A stretch of 64,000 bases of DNA from the NCBI RefSeq assembly GCF_033441515.1, contig NZ_JAWQJT010000003.1:2108001-2172000 (forward strand), written 5' to 3'. The position numbers and the translations under genes were made by a program. The DNA is from Amycolatopsis solani (lineage in GTDB: Bacteria > Actinomycetota > Actinomycetes > Mycobacteriales > Pseudonocardiaceae). A model generated the notes under the pieces. It was given only the letters and a program-made list of their open reading frames with translations, was not told where the DNA came from and made no database searches. This document shows positions 25,136-33,404 of the stretch, in pieces (within the stretch, counting starts at the first letter, position 1; every line of letters starts with the position of its first letter).

Positions 25136-26704
25136 CTAGCGCACCTCGATCGTGACCGTCGCGGTGCTCGTGGCGGCCGGCAGCCTGGTGGTGTCGACGG
25201 CCAGGTACTCGCCGTCGTCCTGGCGCCCGTCCGGCAGCGTCTTCGGGTGCAGTGCGTACGGCGGGGCCGCGTTGGTCACGCCGTCGATGCCGAAGTCGTT
25301 GTCGTTGCTGATCACGAGCGTCCGGCCGCCGTCGGTCGTCGCGACGCCTTCGACCTTGTCGTGCCCGAAGAACCCGCCGCTCGGGTCCAGGCCGGTCACC
25401 AGCGCGCCGAGGTCCAGGTACAGCTTCTTGGCCACCGGCGTGATGCCGGCGGCGGCCAGGTCCGCGGTCGCCTGGGCCGTGGTGTCCTTGCCGACGTAGG
25501 CGTCGATGCTCTTGCCGCCGACGAGCACCCCGCCCTTGACGGCGTCGTAGCCCGCGGCCCGCGGGCCGACGTCGGTGGCACCGGTCAGGTCGATCTCGTA
25601 CAGCTTCTTGACGGCACCCGGTTCCGGCTTGCCGTCGCGCTCGTCCACCAGGAACCGCGTCGCCGACAACGCGGTGATCTCGCTGACCGCGGTGCCCGTC
25701 GTGTCCGGGTCGTCGAGCAGGTAGAGGTACTCGTGCGTGGCGCGGGTCCGCAGGTCGACGGTGACGATCCGCAGCGTGGTGACGTTGCCCGGCTTCTTCG
25801 TCAGGTCCGGCTGCTGCAGCGCCGACTGCATGACGCCGACCAGTGTCCGGCCGTCCGGGGTGAGCGCGAGGCCTTCCATGCCCTTGTTCGGGACGCGGTA
25901 CTTCAGCTCGCCCGGCAGCGACCCGTCGTACGGCGAAAGGCGTTCGAGCGCGCGGCCGTCGCGGCCGAAGTGGGTGAGGAACGGGCCGTACTCGTCGGAC
26001 ACCCAGAACGTGCCGTCGCGCTGGGCGACCAGGCCTTCGGAGTCGTAGCCGTTCGCCGACTTCGGCAGGACGTTCCCGGTGAGGTCGACGATCGTCTCGC
26101 CGGTGTCCGCGAGCGGGCTGACCTGGCCGTTGTACGGCGTCCCGTCCGCGGCGCGCAGCGGGATCGTCCTCTCCAGCACGGCTTTCCCGGCCCGCAGCCG
26201 GAACTTGCCGATCGCGGGCGTGAACGCGGGCAGCGGCTCGATCTTGCCGCCGGCGGGCGCGTCGACGTTCGGGCCGCGGTCGGTGAGGCCGTAGAACTCG
26301 TCCCGGGAGCCGGGCACCGGCGTCAGCGCCGAACCGTAGGCGCCGCCCCTGATCTCGACGCCGCCGATCGTCGCCAGCGGCGGCAGGTCCGTCGGGTAGA
26401 GCTTGACCGCGTCGGAAACGGTGTAGGTGAAGGAATCCCGGCCGGTGAAGCCGGGCGCCGGGGTGTAGTGGAAGGTCCCGTCGGCGCCGATGGACACCGT
26501 GCCGTGCGCGGCCGGGGTGTGCCGCACCACCGCCGTGGCGGACCGGTCGTTGCCGAGCACCCCGCCCCGCAGCGGCTGCCCCGCGCGGACGCGGTAGTGG
26601 TCGTCCTTCGCCCGCGGGCCGTGGTCGTGGGCCGCGGCCGGTCCCGCCGTCACCAGCGGCAGCGCCAGGACCCCGGCCACCAGTGCGATTCGTACCCGCT
26701 TCAT
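25136..26704 (-). CDS. secreted esterase-like phytase-family protein with cadherin-like module
   Basis: 522 residues with a Sec signal ending at GPAAAH. Residues about 35-100 are a Vcbs/cadherin-like Ig module (HYRVRAGQPLRGGVLGNDRS, GTFHYTPAPGFTGRDSFTYTVSD). The rest is the esterase-like activity of phytase domain, a beta propeller: YGLTDRGPNVDAPAG, YDSEGLVAQRDGTFWVSDEYGPFL, NKGMEGLALTPDGRTLVG, GHDKVEGVATTDGGRTLVISNDNDFG. Homologues are extracellular and proposed to hydrolyse phosphate esters; biochemical support is thin, so the activity is inferred. Linking Ig-like modules are common in the family. It is convergent with the sugar-binding lipoprotein gene. Confidence 0.75.
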   Translation of the reverse strand: MKRVRIALVAGVLALPLVTAGPAAAHDHGPRAKDDHYRVRAGQPLRGGVLGNDRSATAVVRHTPAAHGTVSIGADGTFHYTPAPGFTGRDSFTYTVSDAVKLYPTDLPPLATIGGVEIRGGAYGSALTPVPGSRDEFYGLTDRGPNVDAPAGGKIEPLPAFTPAIGKFRLRAGKAVLERTIPLRAADGTPYNGQVSPLADTGETIVDLTGNVLPKSANGYDSEGLVAQRDGTFWVSDEYGPFLTHFGRDGRALERLSPYDGSLPGELKYRVPNKGMEGLALTPDGRTLVGVMQSALQQPDLTKKPGNVTTLRIVTVDLRTRATHEYLYLLDDPDTTGTAVSEITALSATRFLVDERDGKPEPGAVKKLYEIDLTGATDVGPRAAGYDAVKGGVLVGGKSIDAYVGKDTTAQATADLAAAGITPVAKKLYLDLGALVTGLDPSGGFFGHDKVEGVATTDGGRTLVISNDNDFGIDGVTNAAPPYALHPKTLPDGRQDDGEYLAVDTTRLPAATSTATVTIEVR

Positions 26705-26795
26705 CCGGTTCTCCTCCTCCGGCGCGGCGATCGCGCCGGAGGAGGAGTCTGAGCGGCCGAAGTGGACAACGGCCGTCTTCGAGAAGGCCGTGGCC

Positions 26796-28124
26796 TTAAC
26801 GGTGCCGCCGGCCGTGCGCGGCCGCCGCGCCGCCGCCGAGCACCAGGATCAGGGCGGTCAGGCCCCAGCGGCGTTTTTCCTGGGTCCGCCGGCCGGTGTC
26901 CTCGACCACCGGCTTCGGTTTCTCGGTCGGCCGCGCGTGCGGTGACGACGTCGGTGGCGGCGCCGGGGTCGACGCCTTGGGCTGGACGACCGGCGCCGGG
27001 GCGGGCACCGGGGTCGGAGCCGGTGCGGCCGGCTGCTCGACCGGCGGTGGTCGGGGCGGTGGCGGCGGTTCCGGCGCCGGGGTGGTCGGGGTCGGGGGGT
27101 TCGGCGGTGGGGTGTTCGGGGGCGGAGTCGGCGCGTTGGGAGGCGGGGTGTTCGGGGGTGGGGTCGGCGGCGGCGTGTTGGGTGGTGGCGTGTTGGGCGG
27201 TGGCGTGGTCGGGGGCGGGGTGTTCGGCGGTGGCGGCGGGAGGGGCGGGGGTGCTTCGGTGAAGCAGCCGGCCGCGTCCCCGCTCACCAGCACCGGCCCG
27301 GTCGCGACCTCGACCGCCGGGCCCGAGCCGTCGCGCGGCAGGCGGTAGGTGACGCTGCGGTGCCCGTCGCGGTTGGCCGTCGCGTAGATCGCGCCGGGCC
27401 CGAGCACGACCGACCCGTACGCACCGCCCGCGGGGAACCGCAGGCCGGGGACCGGGACGACCTTGCCGGTCGCCGGGTCGAGCGTGACGACCGCGTCGTC
27501 CCCGCGCGAAGTCGTCGAGACGCCGTGGAGCAGTCCGTCCACCGGGTCGTAGGCGAAGTCGTCGACGCCCACGGCCAGCGACACCGGGCGCAGCGCCGTG
27601 CGGTGCACCACCCGCAGGTAGTCCGGCGAAGCCGGGTTGATGTCCATTGTGTACAGATCGCCGTCCTGCCGGACGTACCAGCGGTTCCCGGCGATCGCCC
27701 CGGCGGTGGCGCCGGTGACCAGGCTCCACACCGGACGCACCGCGCCCGCGCGGCCGATCACGCCCAAATCCGTGACGGTTCCCTGGGCGTCGATGCGGAC
27801 CGCGTGCGCGCCGCGGTCGTACCGGCCGTCGCGGGTGCCGTCGGCGACGCCGTAGACGACGCCCTGCGCGGCGGAGTACCCCATCGCGTTGATCCAGTAC
27901 CCGGCCCGCGTCAGGCGTTTCGTGGCGCCGCCGGGCATGTCCAGCAGCCGCAACGTCGTCGGGGCGCCGCCGCGTTCGTTCTCCGCCTGCAGGATCGTGC
28001 AGCGGTCCGGTGCCTGGGCCGCCGGTGGCCGGGACGGCGCGAGCCAGCCCGTCGCCGCCAGCAGTGCCGAGACCGCGGCGGCGACGCCGAGCATCGCGGC
28101 CCAGCGGGCTCGCGTGCCGGTCAA
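26796..28124 (-). CDS. secreted propeller-like surface protein with proline-rich C-terminal stalk
   Basis: About 442 residues from a TTG start at 28124 whose TTGA overlaps the stop of the DUF4239 gene (translational coupling). A later ATG at 28094 is possible, but TTG gives the basic n-region RAR of a signal peptide. Residues about 40-285 resemble a YVTN/DUF6923-type repeat propeller (GYSAAQGVVYGVADGTRDGRYD, DDFAYDPVDGLLHGVSTTSRG). The next roughly 95 residues are tandem PPPNTP-type repeats (bases about 27040-27260). The end is ...VVEDTG, a basic stretch, one membrane helix (WGLTALILVLGGGAAAA) and HGRRHR, the shape of a sortase-type anchor without a canonical LPxTG. Likely a wall-spanning surface protein; its binding partner is unknown. 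Confidence 0.65.
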   Translation of the reverse strand: MTGTRARWAAMLGVAAAVSALLAATGWLAPSRPPAAQAPDRCTILQAENERGGAPTTLRLLDMPGGATKRLTRAGYWINAMGYSAAQGVVYGVADGTRDGRYDRGAHAVRIDAQGTVTDLGVIGRAGAVRPVWSLVTGATAGAIAGNRWYVRQDGDLYTMDINPASPDYLRVVHRTALRPVSLAVGVDDFAYDPVDGLLHGVSTTSRGDDAVVTLDPATGKVVPVPGLRFPAGGAYGSVVLGPGAIYATANRDGHRSVTYRLPRDGSGPAVEVATGPVLVSGDAAGCFTEAPPPLPPPPPNTPPPTTPPPNTPPPNTPPPTPPPNTPPPNAPTPPPNTPPPNPPTPTTPAPEPPPPPRPPPVEQPAAPAPTPVPAPAPVVQPKASTPAPPPTSSPHARPTEKPKPVVEDTGRRTQEKRRWGLTALILVLGGGAAAAHGRRHR

Positions 28125-28885
28125 GCCAGCCGGTCCAGCGCCGTCGTGAACGCCTCCGGCGGCACCTTCGCCCCGCCGCTGAACGGGTTCTGCAGTTCGT
28201 GGATCGCGAAGAGCAGCAACGTGATCGTGCCGGCCAGGGTGGACACGATGATGATGTGCGCGGCCAGCCGGGTGCCGCCGAAGAGGTTGGGCAGCAGGAT
28301 CGCGGTGATCAGGCTGCCGAGGATCAGCGCGAACCAGACGACCGCGCCGACGCCGCCGCCACCGGAGTTGGCCAGCCGCTGCTGGCGGGCCTGGTAGACC
28401 GACCAGAGCTGGTTGCTCGCCTCGGTCTTGCGGTCGATCTCCCAGTCGCCGTCGACCTCGGCGGACGCGACCGCCTGCCGCATCTGGTCGAGCTGCGTCC
28501 AGCCGGTCGAGGGGATCGCGCCGCCGTCGGCCAGGCGCGGCCACTCCTGCTCCTCGACCGTGCGCGCATACGCGACGGCGAGCTGGCGCACGCGGTCCTT
28601 GGTGTCGGCGGGCAGCGCGTCGGCCGCCCAGGTGGCCGCGACCAGGCTGTCGGCCTCGGTCTGCGCGTCCTGGCTCGCGGAGCCGACCGAGTCGAACAGC
28701 GAGATGAGCACGAACGCGACCAGCACCGCGTGCAGCCCGCCGACGATGGTGAACACCTGGCCCGCCGCGTCGTTGTTGTCGGGCCGGCCTTCGTCCCAGC
28801 CGAACCGGCGGACCAGGTAGGCGATCAGGCCGCCGACCACGGCCGCGCCGGCCACCCAGAGCCCACCGGTCACGAAGATGTTCAT
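28121..28885 (-). CDS. DUF4239 membrane protein
   Basis: 254 residues; ATG 28885 has GGAAAGGACG upstream. Four probable membrane helices: residues about 5-20 (LWVAGAAVVGGLIAYL), 43-60 (VGGLHAVLVAFVLISLF), and two near the C-terminus (VVWFALILGSLITAILL and HIIIVSTLAGTITLLLF). Between the pairs is an extracellular or cytoplasmic alpha-helical domain of about 110 residues. The FDSVGSASQDAQTEADSL segment after the second helix is typical of DUF4239. Its function is unknown. It is translationally coupled to the proline-rich surface protein gene downstream, so the two probably work at the same membrane site. Confidence 0.75.
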   Translation of the reverse strand: MNIFVTGGLWVAGAAVVGGLIAYLVRRFGWDEGRPDNNDAAGQVFTIVGGLHAVLVAFVLISLFDSVGSASQDAQTEADSLVAATWAADALPADTKDRVRQLAVAYARTVEEQEWPRLADGGAIPSTGWTQLDQMRQAVASAEVDGDWEIDRKTEASNQLWSVYQARQQRLANSGGGGVGAVVWFALILGSLITAILLPNLFGGTRLAAHIIIVSTLAGTITLLLFAIHELQNPFSGGAKVPPEAFTTALDRLA

Positions 28886-29294
28886 CAACGTCCTTTCCCC
28901 GCCGGGGCTTTTCGCCACCGGGATCGACCCAAGTTAGTCACCGGTTTCCGGCCGGACAACCGCACATTGTTCGATTCATCCGGGTGGCCTCACCCGGGCC
29001 GCGTTCATCGCCGGTTCGGCCCAGTTCGCCCCCTTCGGACGGCGACCACCACTCCGGCCGGCGACCAGTCATTCCCCTTATGAACAGGGCACTTCCCGAC
29101 CGGGTGACGGTCGCGCACCCGGGGTGACGAACTCTCCTCGGCCGAGGCGCGGAATGGTGGCGCTCGCGTCGTCAATCGACGTCGACGACCCGATCGTGGC
29201 ATTGTGCGTCGGCAGGCCGTTGCTATGTTGATTCCGCGACTTCGCCAGGCAGCGCGAATTTCACTCCGACGCGAATGATTGGGTGGTTTTGGTT
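28886..29294. promoter_or_regulatory. 409-bp divergent region upstream of the encapsulin operon
   Basis: No gene is seen. For the plus strand the best promoter is TTGTGC at 29202-29207, a 16-bp spacer and TATGTT at 29224-29229, about 65 bp before the first shell gene. A CCGGGTG hairpin (28980-28986 with 28991-28997) lies nearer the DUF4239 side. The composition is less GC-rich near 28920-28985 and 29240-29295. Confidence 0.45.
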
Positions 29295-30698
29295 GTGACT
29301 GTCACCGACCCGGCGAACACCGAACAAGCACCACAAAGCCTCGGCCGGGCCGCCGCCCGCACCCTCGCCACCACCACCAAATCCCTCCCCCAGATGCAAG
29401 GCATCTCCACCCGCTGGCTCCTCAAAGCCCTCCCCTTCACCGACGTCACCGCCGGCTCCTACCGCGTCAACCGCCGCCTCTCCTACGCCGTCGGCGACGG
29501 CCGCGTCACCTTCACCACCACCGGCACCCACGTCCGCGTCATCCCACCCGAACTCGGCGAACTCGCCCCCCTACGCGGCTACGACGACGAAACCGTCCTC
29601 ACCGAACTCGCCACCCGCTTCACCCAACACCACTACCAACCCGGCGACACCCTCGTCGAATTCGGCTCCCCCGCCGACCAGGTCTTCCTCATCGCCCACG
29701 GCAAAATCACCAAAATCGGCACCGGCGCCTACGGCGACCACACCACCCTCGCCACCCTCGCCGACGGCGACTACTTCGGCGACACCACCCTCACCCACAC
29801 CGACGGCATCTGGGAATTCACCGCCAAAGCCGTCACCGCCTGCACCGTCCTGACCCTCCCCCGCACCGCCTTCGACGACCTCCTCACCCACTTCCCCACC
29901 CTCCAACACCACCTCGACACCTACCGCGCCCGCGGCACCGCAGCAGCCAACGACCACGGCGAAGCCGAAATCACCCTGGCCTCCGGCCACGACGGCGAAC
30001 CCCACCTGCCCGCCACCTTCGTCGACTACGACGCCGCACCGCGGGAATACGAACTCTCCCTCGCCCAGACCGTCCTACGCGTGCACTCCCGCGTCGCCGA
30101 CCTCTACAACCAGCCTCACAACCAGATCGAACAACAACTCCGCCTGACCGTCGAAGCACTACGGGAACGGCAGGAACACGAACTGGTCAACAACACCGAC
30201 TTCGGGCTCCTGCACAACGCCGACTTCGCCCAGCGCATCCCCACCCGCACCGGCCCACCCACCCCCGACGACCTCGACGAACTGCTCACCCTGGTCTGGA
30301 AAGACCCCGCCTTCTTCCTCGCCCACCCCGCCACCATCGCCGCGTTCGGCCGCGAATGCTCCCAAGCCGGCCTCTACCCCACCCCCGTCGACCTCGGCGG
30401 GCACCAGGTCCCCGCCTGGCGCGGCATCCCGCTGCTGCCCTGCAACAAAATCCCCGTCTCCGACACCCGCACCAGCTCCATCCTGCTCATGCGCACCGGC
30501 GAAGCCGCCCAAGGCGTGATCGGGCTGCACCAGACCGGCCTGCCCGATGAATACCAGCCCGGGCTCAACGTGCGGTTCATGGGCATCAACGACCAGGCCG
30601 TCATCTCCTACCTCGTCTCCGCCTACTACTCCGCCGCCGTCCTCGTCCCCGACGCCCTCGCCGTGCTGGAAAGCGTCGAACTCGGCCGGGAACACTGA
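29295..30698 (+). CDS. family 2B encapsulin shell protein A (with cyclic-nucleotide-binding-like insertion)
   Basis: 467 residues. The GTG at 29295 was preferred to GTG 29283 because it gives an N-terminus parallel to shell B (MTVTDP versus MTLTEP). The HK97-type shell protein opens with an arm ([22 protein letters not shown]) and is split by a CRP-like cyclic-nucleotide-binding domain at about residues 93-205 ([43 protein letters not shown]). The HK97 core resumes: [63 protein letters not shown], ending [19 protein letters not shown]. Family 2B shells (for example EshA of Streptomyces) self-assemble into cytoplasmic nanocompartments. Codon use is odd: many CTC, ACC and AAA codons, unlike neighbours. 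Next gene starts 5 bp downstream. Confidence 0.9.
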   Translation: MTVTDPANTEQAPQSLGRAAARTLATTTKSLPQMQGISTRWLLKALPFTDVTAGSYRVNRRLSYAVGDGRVTFTTTGTHVRVIPPELGELAPLRGYDDETVLTELATRFTQHHYQPGDTLVEFGSPADQVFLIAHGKITKIGTGAYGDHTTLATLADGDYFGDTTLTHTDGIWEFTAKAVTACTVLTLPRTAFDDLLTHFPTLQHHLDTYRARGTAAANDHGEAEITLASGHDGEPHLPATFVDYDAAPREYELSLAQTVLRVHSRVADLYNQPHNQIEQQLRLTVEALRERQEHELVNNTDFGLLHNADFAQRIPTRTGPPTPDDLDELLTLVWKDPAFFLAHPATIAAFGRECSQAGLYPTPVDLGGHQVPAWRGIPLLPCNKIPVSDTRTSSILLMRTGEAAQGVIGLHQTGLPDEYQPGLNVRFMGINDQAVISYLVSAYYSAAVLVPDALAVLESVELGREH

Positions 30699-30703
30699 CC
30701 GCC

Positions 30704-32089
30704 GTGACCCTGACCGAACCCACCCCACAGCAGGCGTTGGGGGTCGCGGCCGCGCGGACCCTGGCCACCACCACCAAATCCCGCCCCCAGATGCGCGGCA
30801 TCACCCCCCGCTGGCTGCTCACCCAGCTCCCCTGGGTCGACGTCCCCGCCGGCAGCTACCGCGTCACCCGCCGCCTCACCTACACCCTCGGCGACGGCAA
30901 ACTCTCCTTCTACACCACCGGCTCCCAGGTCCAGGTCGTCCCCGCCGAACTCACCGAACTCGCGCTGCTGCGGGACTTCGCCGACGAGGCCGCGTTGCAG
31001 GTGTTGGCGGGGGCGTTCGAGCACCGCGAATACGACCCCGGCGCCGTCCTCCTTCGCGAGGGGGCGCCGCTGGACATGCTGATCCTGATCGCGCACGGCA
31101 AAGTCACCCGCCACCGCGCCGGCCCCTACGGCGACGACGCCGCCCTGGCCACCGCCACCGACGGCGACCACCTCGGCGCCGACCTGCTCACCCGTGACGA
31201 CGCGACCTGGGGGTTCACCGCCCGCGCCGCCACCCGCGTCACCGCCCTCGTCCTGCCCGCCTCGGTGTTCGCCCGGCTCAACGGGCGCCTGGAATCGCTG
31301 CGCACGCATGTCGCCGAGGCGGCCGCGCGACCTCGGAAGCCGCAGAACAGCAAAGGCGAAGCCAGCATCGACCTCTCCGCCGGGCATGACGGGGAACCGT
31401 TGCTGGCCGGGACGTATGTCGACTACGACCCGGCCCCGCGGGAATACGAACTCGCCGTCGCCCAAACCGTGTTGCGGGTGCACAACCGGGTCACCGACCT
31501 CTACAACACCCCCCACAACCAGCTCGAACAACAGCTGCGGCTGACGGTGGAAGCGTTGCGGGAGCGGCAGGAGCATGACCTGATCAACAACACCGACTTC
31601 GGGCTGCTGCACAACACCGACCTCAAACACCGTCTCACCACCCGCACCGGGCCACCAACACCGTTGGACATGGATGATTTGTTGTGCCGGAGGCGGAAAA
31701 CGAAGTTCTTCCTCGCCCATCCCCGCGCCATCGCCGCGTTCGGACGGGCGTGTACTGCCCACCGGGTGTATCCGGATGTTGCGGTGCTGGACGGGAAACG
31801 CGTCCAGACCTGGCGCGGGGTCCCGATCCTGCCCTGCGACAAGATTCCGGTGACCGAGACGGGCACGACGTCGATCCTGGCGATGCGCACCGGCGAAGAC
31901 GACGCCGGAGTGATCGGCCTACGGCCTAAGGAGCTTCCGGATGAGCATCAGCCGGGGGTGAACGTCCGGTGGATGGGGATCAGCGAACGCGCGATCACCT
32001 CCTACCTCGTCAGCGCCTACCACTCCGCCGCCGTACTCGTCCCGGATGCGTTGGGCGTACTGGACGACGTGGAGGTCGGGCGCGCATGA
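30704..32089 (+). CDS. family 2B encapsulin shell protein B (with cyclic-nucleotide-binding-like insertion)
   Basis: 461 residues from a GTG start, highly similar to shell A along its whole length (for example both share [47 protein letters not shown]). The nucleotide-binding-like insertion is at about 87-205. It differs from A in the insertion's cassette ([21 protein letters not shown]) and in a stretch facing [20 protein letters not shown]. Paired shell genes like this suggest a mixed two-component shell, in which the two insertions sit on the outer surface. The stop overlaps the next start as ATGA, so the enzyme downstream is made together with the shell. Confidence 0.9.
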   Translation: MTLTEPTPQQALGVAAARTLATTTKSRPQMRGITPRWLLTQLPWVDVPAGSYRVTRRLTYTLGDGKLSFYTTGSQVQVVPAELTELALLRDFADEAALQVLAGAFEHREYDPGAVLLREGAPLDMLILIAHGKVTRHRAGPYGDDAALATATDGDHLGADLLTRDDATWGFTARAATRVTALVLPASVFARLNGRLESLRTHVAEAAARPRKPQNSKGEASIDLSAGHDGEPLLAGTYVDYDPAPREYELAVAQTVLRVHNRVTDLYNTPHNQLEQQLRLTVEALRERQEHDLINNTDFGLLHNTDLKHRLTTRTGPPTPLDMDDLLCRRRKTKFFLAHPRAIAAFGRACTAHRVYPDVAVLDGKRVQTWRGVPILPCDKIPVTETGTTSILAMRTGEDDAGVIGLRPKELPDEHQPGVNVRWMGISERAITSYLVSAYHSAAVLVPDALGVLDDVEVGRA

Positions 32090-33096
32090 CGACCATGGAC
32101 GCGCGCACCGCGCCCCGCTCCGTCGCCGATGTCCTCGCGTGGAGCAAGAGCCTCGTCGACCCGGCGCTGCGCACCGCCGCGGAACGGCTGCCGGACACGA
32201 TGCGGCGGGTCGCCGGCTACCACTTCGGCTGGTGGGACGCGCAGGGCGAACCGTCGTCCGCGGACGGCGGCAAAGCGTTGCGGCCCGCGCTGGTCCTGCT
32301 GTGCGCGGAAGCCGCGGGCGGCGACCCGGCGGACGCCGTGCCCGCGGCCGTCGCGGTCGAGCTCGTGCACAACTTCTCGCTGCTGCACGACGACGTCATG
32401 GACGGCGACACGACCCGCCGCCACCGCCCGACGGCGTGGACGGTGTTCGGCACCGGTCCCGCGGTGCTCGCCGGGGACGCGTTGCTGAGCCTGGCGTTCG
32501 AGGAACTGACTCCCGAAGGCGCGAAGCTGCTTTCGCAGGGCGTGCTCGACCTGCTGGAGGGACAGGCCGCCGACCTGGACTTCGAGCAGCGCGACGACGT
32601 GACGCCACCGGAGTGCGTCCGGATGGCCACCGGCAAGACGGCGGCCCTGATCGGCGCCGCCTGCGAACTCGGCGCCCTCCACGGCACCCGCCCGGCGGCC
32701 CCGTTCGGCGCGTTCGGCCGGGCGGCGGGCTTGGCGTTCCAGCACGTCGACGACCTGCTCGGCATCTGGGGCAACCCCGCGGAGACGGGCAAACCGGTGT
32801 ACTCGGACCTGCAGAACCGCAAGAAGTCCCTCCCGGTGGTGACGGCGCTGTCGTCGGGCACCGAGGCGGGCGCGGAGCTGGCGTCGCTCTACGAAGGCAC
32901 GGACCCCCTGGACGACACGCAACTGACCCGCGCGGCCGCGCTGGTGGAGTCAGCGGGCGGCCGCCAGTGGAGCCAAGCCCAGTCGGCGGCCCTGGTGGCG
33001 AAGGGCCTGCGGGAGCTGTCGTCGGTCACCCCAGCCGCCCGCCCGGCGGCGGAGCTGGCGGCACTGGCCCGGCTGATCACGACCCGGACGCACTGA
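32086..33096 (+). CDS. isoprenyl diphosphate synthase, probable encapsulin cargo
   Basis: 336 residues. It is a trans-polyprenyl synthase: first aspartate-rich motif [10 protein letters not shown] with D102, D103 and D106, and the second region [12 protein letters not shown] with D222 and D223. Lysine/arginine positions include [12 protein letters not shown] and NRKKSLPVV. The family condenses isopentenyl diphosphate with allylic diphosphates to make C10-C20 or longer chains. Its second motif is DDxxG rather than DDxxD, as seen in some actinobacterial synthases. Homologues encoded next to family 2 shells are known as cargo enzymes and are packed through an N-terminal disordered segment; here that segment is short (about 40 residues). 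No terpene cyclase is beside it, so the product is unknown. Confidence 0.85.
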   Translation: MTTMDARTAPRSVADVLAWSKSLVDPALRTAAERLPDTMRRVAGYHFGWWDAQGEPSSADGGKALRPALVLLCAEAAGGDPADAVPAAVAVELVHNFSLLHDDVMDGDTTRRHRPTAWTVFGTGPAVLAGDALLSLAFEELTPEGAKLLSQGVLDLLEGQAADLDFEQRDDVTPPECVRMATGKTAALIGAACELGALHGTRPAAPFGAFGRAAGLAFQHVDDLLGIWGNPAETGKPVYSDLQNRKKSLPVVTALSSGTEAGAELASLYEGTDPLDDTQLTRAAALVESAGGRQWSQAQSAALVAKGLRELSSVTPAARPAAELAALARLITTRTH

Positions 33097-33115
33097 GTCC
33101 GGAGGGGGAATGGCT

Positions 33116-33174
33116 CGGCGCGCAGGTTGGCGCGCCGACGGGGTAGCACGTGCGGTCGGCGCGGCCGCACGTGC
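33116..33174 (+). terminator. tandem hairpins ending the encapsulin operon
   Basis: Two stems, 33116-33137 (8-bp arms, loop AGGTTG) and 33146-33174 (10-bp arms), start 20 bp after the synthase stop. Neither has a U-tract, as is usual in this GC-rich group, so the call rests on position and stem strength. Confidence 0.6.
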
Positions 33175-33214
33175 CCACGCCGAGCGACCCGCTCGAGCCA
33201 CAGCGAGCCACCGC

Positions 33215-33353
33215 ACCGGCTCGCCCGCACGCGAGGCCCGGCACCGCCACCCGGGCCCAGACGCACCTCGCCCGCCGACCGCCCACGCGATCCGCACGTC
33301 AGGGCGCGAGTCATCGACCGGCTCGCCCGCACGCGAGGGCCCGGCACCGCCAC
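33215..33353. repeat. direct repeat, 36 and 37 bp, period 102 bp
   Basis: Copy 1 is 33215-33250 and copy 2 is 33317-33353; both begin ACCGGCTCGCCCGCACGCGA and end CCGGCACCGCCAC, differing by a single inserted G. Similarity continues weakly past each copy (CTCGCCCGCCG about 20 bp later), suggesting an old tandem duplication of about 100 bp in noncoding DNA. Confidence 0.8.
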
Positions 33354-33404
33354 GCGGCCCCCGCCGCGCCTCGCCCGCCGCGGGAAGCAGGCCGGCCGCG
33401 CAGC

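Larger units (their letters stand above)
33097..33404. other. 308-bp intergenic region after the encapsulin operon
   Basis: This gap has two strong hairpins and a direct repeat. Hairpin 1: CGGCGCGC at 33116-33123 with 33130-33137. Hairpin 2: GCACGTGCGG at 33146-33155 with 33165-33174 (perfect 10 bp, 9-base loop). Both are within 80 bp of the synthase stop and probably terminate or protect the operon mRNA. The 36-37 bp direct repeat is listed separately. The stretch is arginine-like GC-rich in several frames but shows no ribosome site or conserved protein. Confidence 0.6.

Noticed and set aside
29295..32089. Whether the two shell genes are an assembly duplication
   Set aside because: They differ throughout in DNA sequence and codon use, and in the insertion domain, so they are genuine paralogues.
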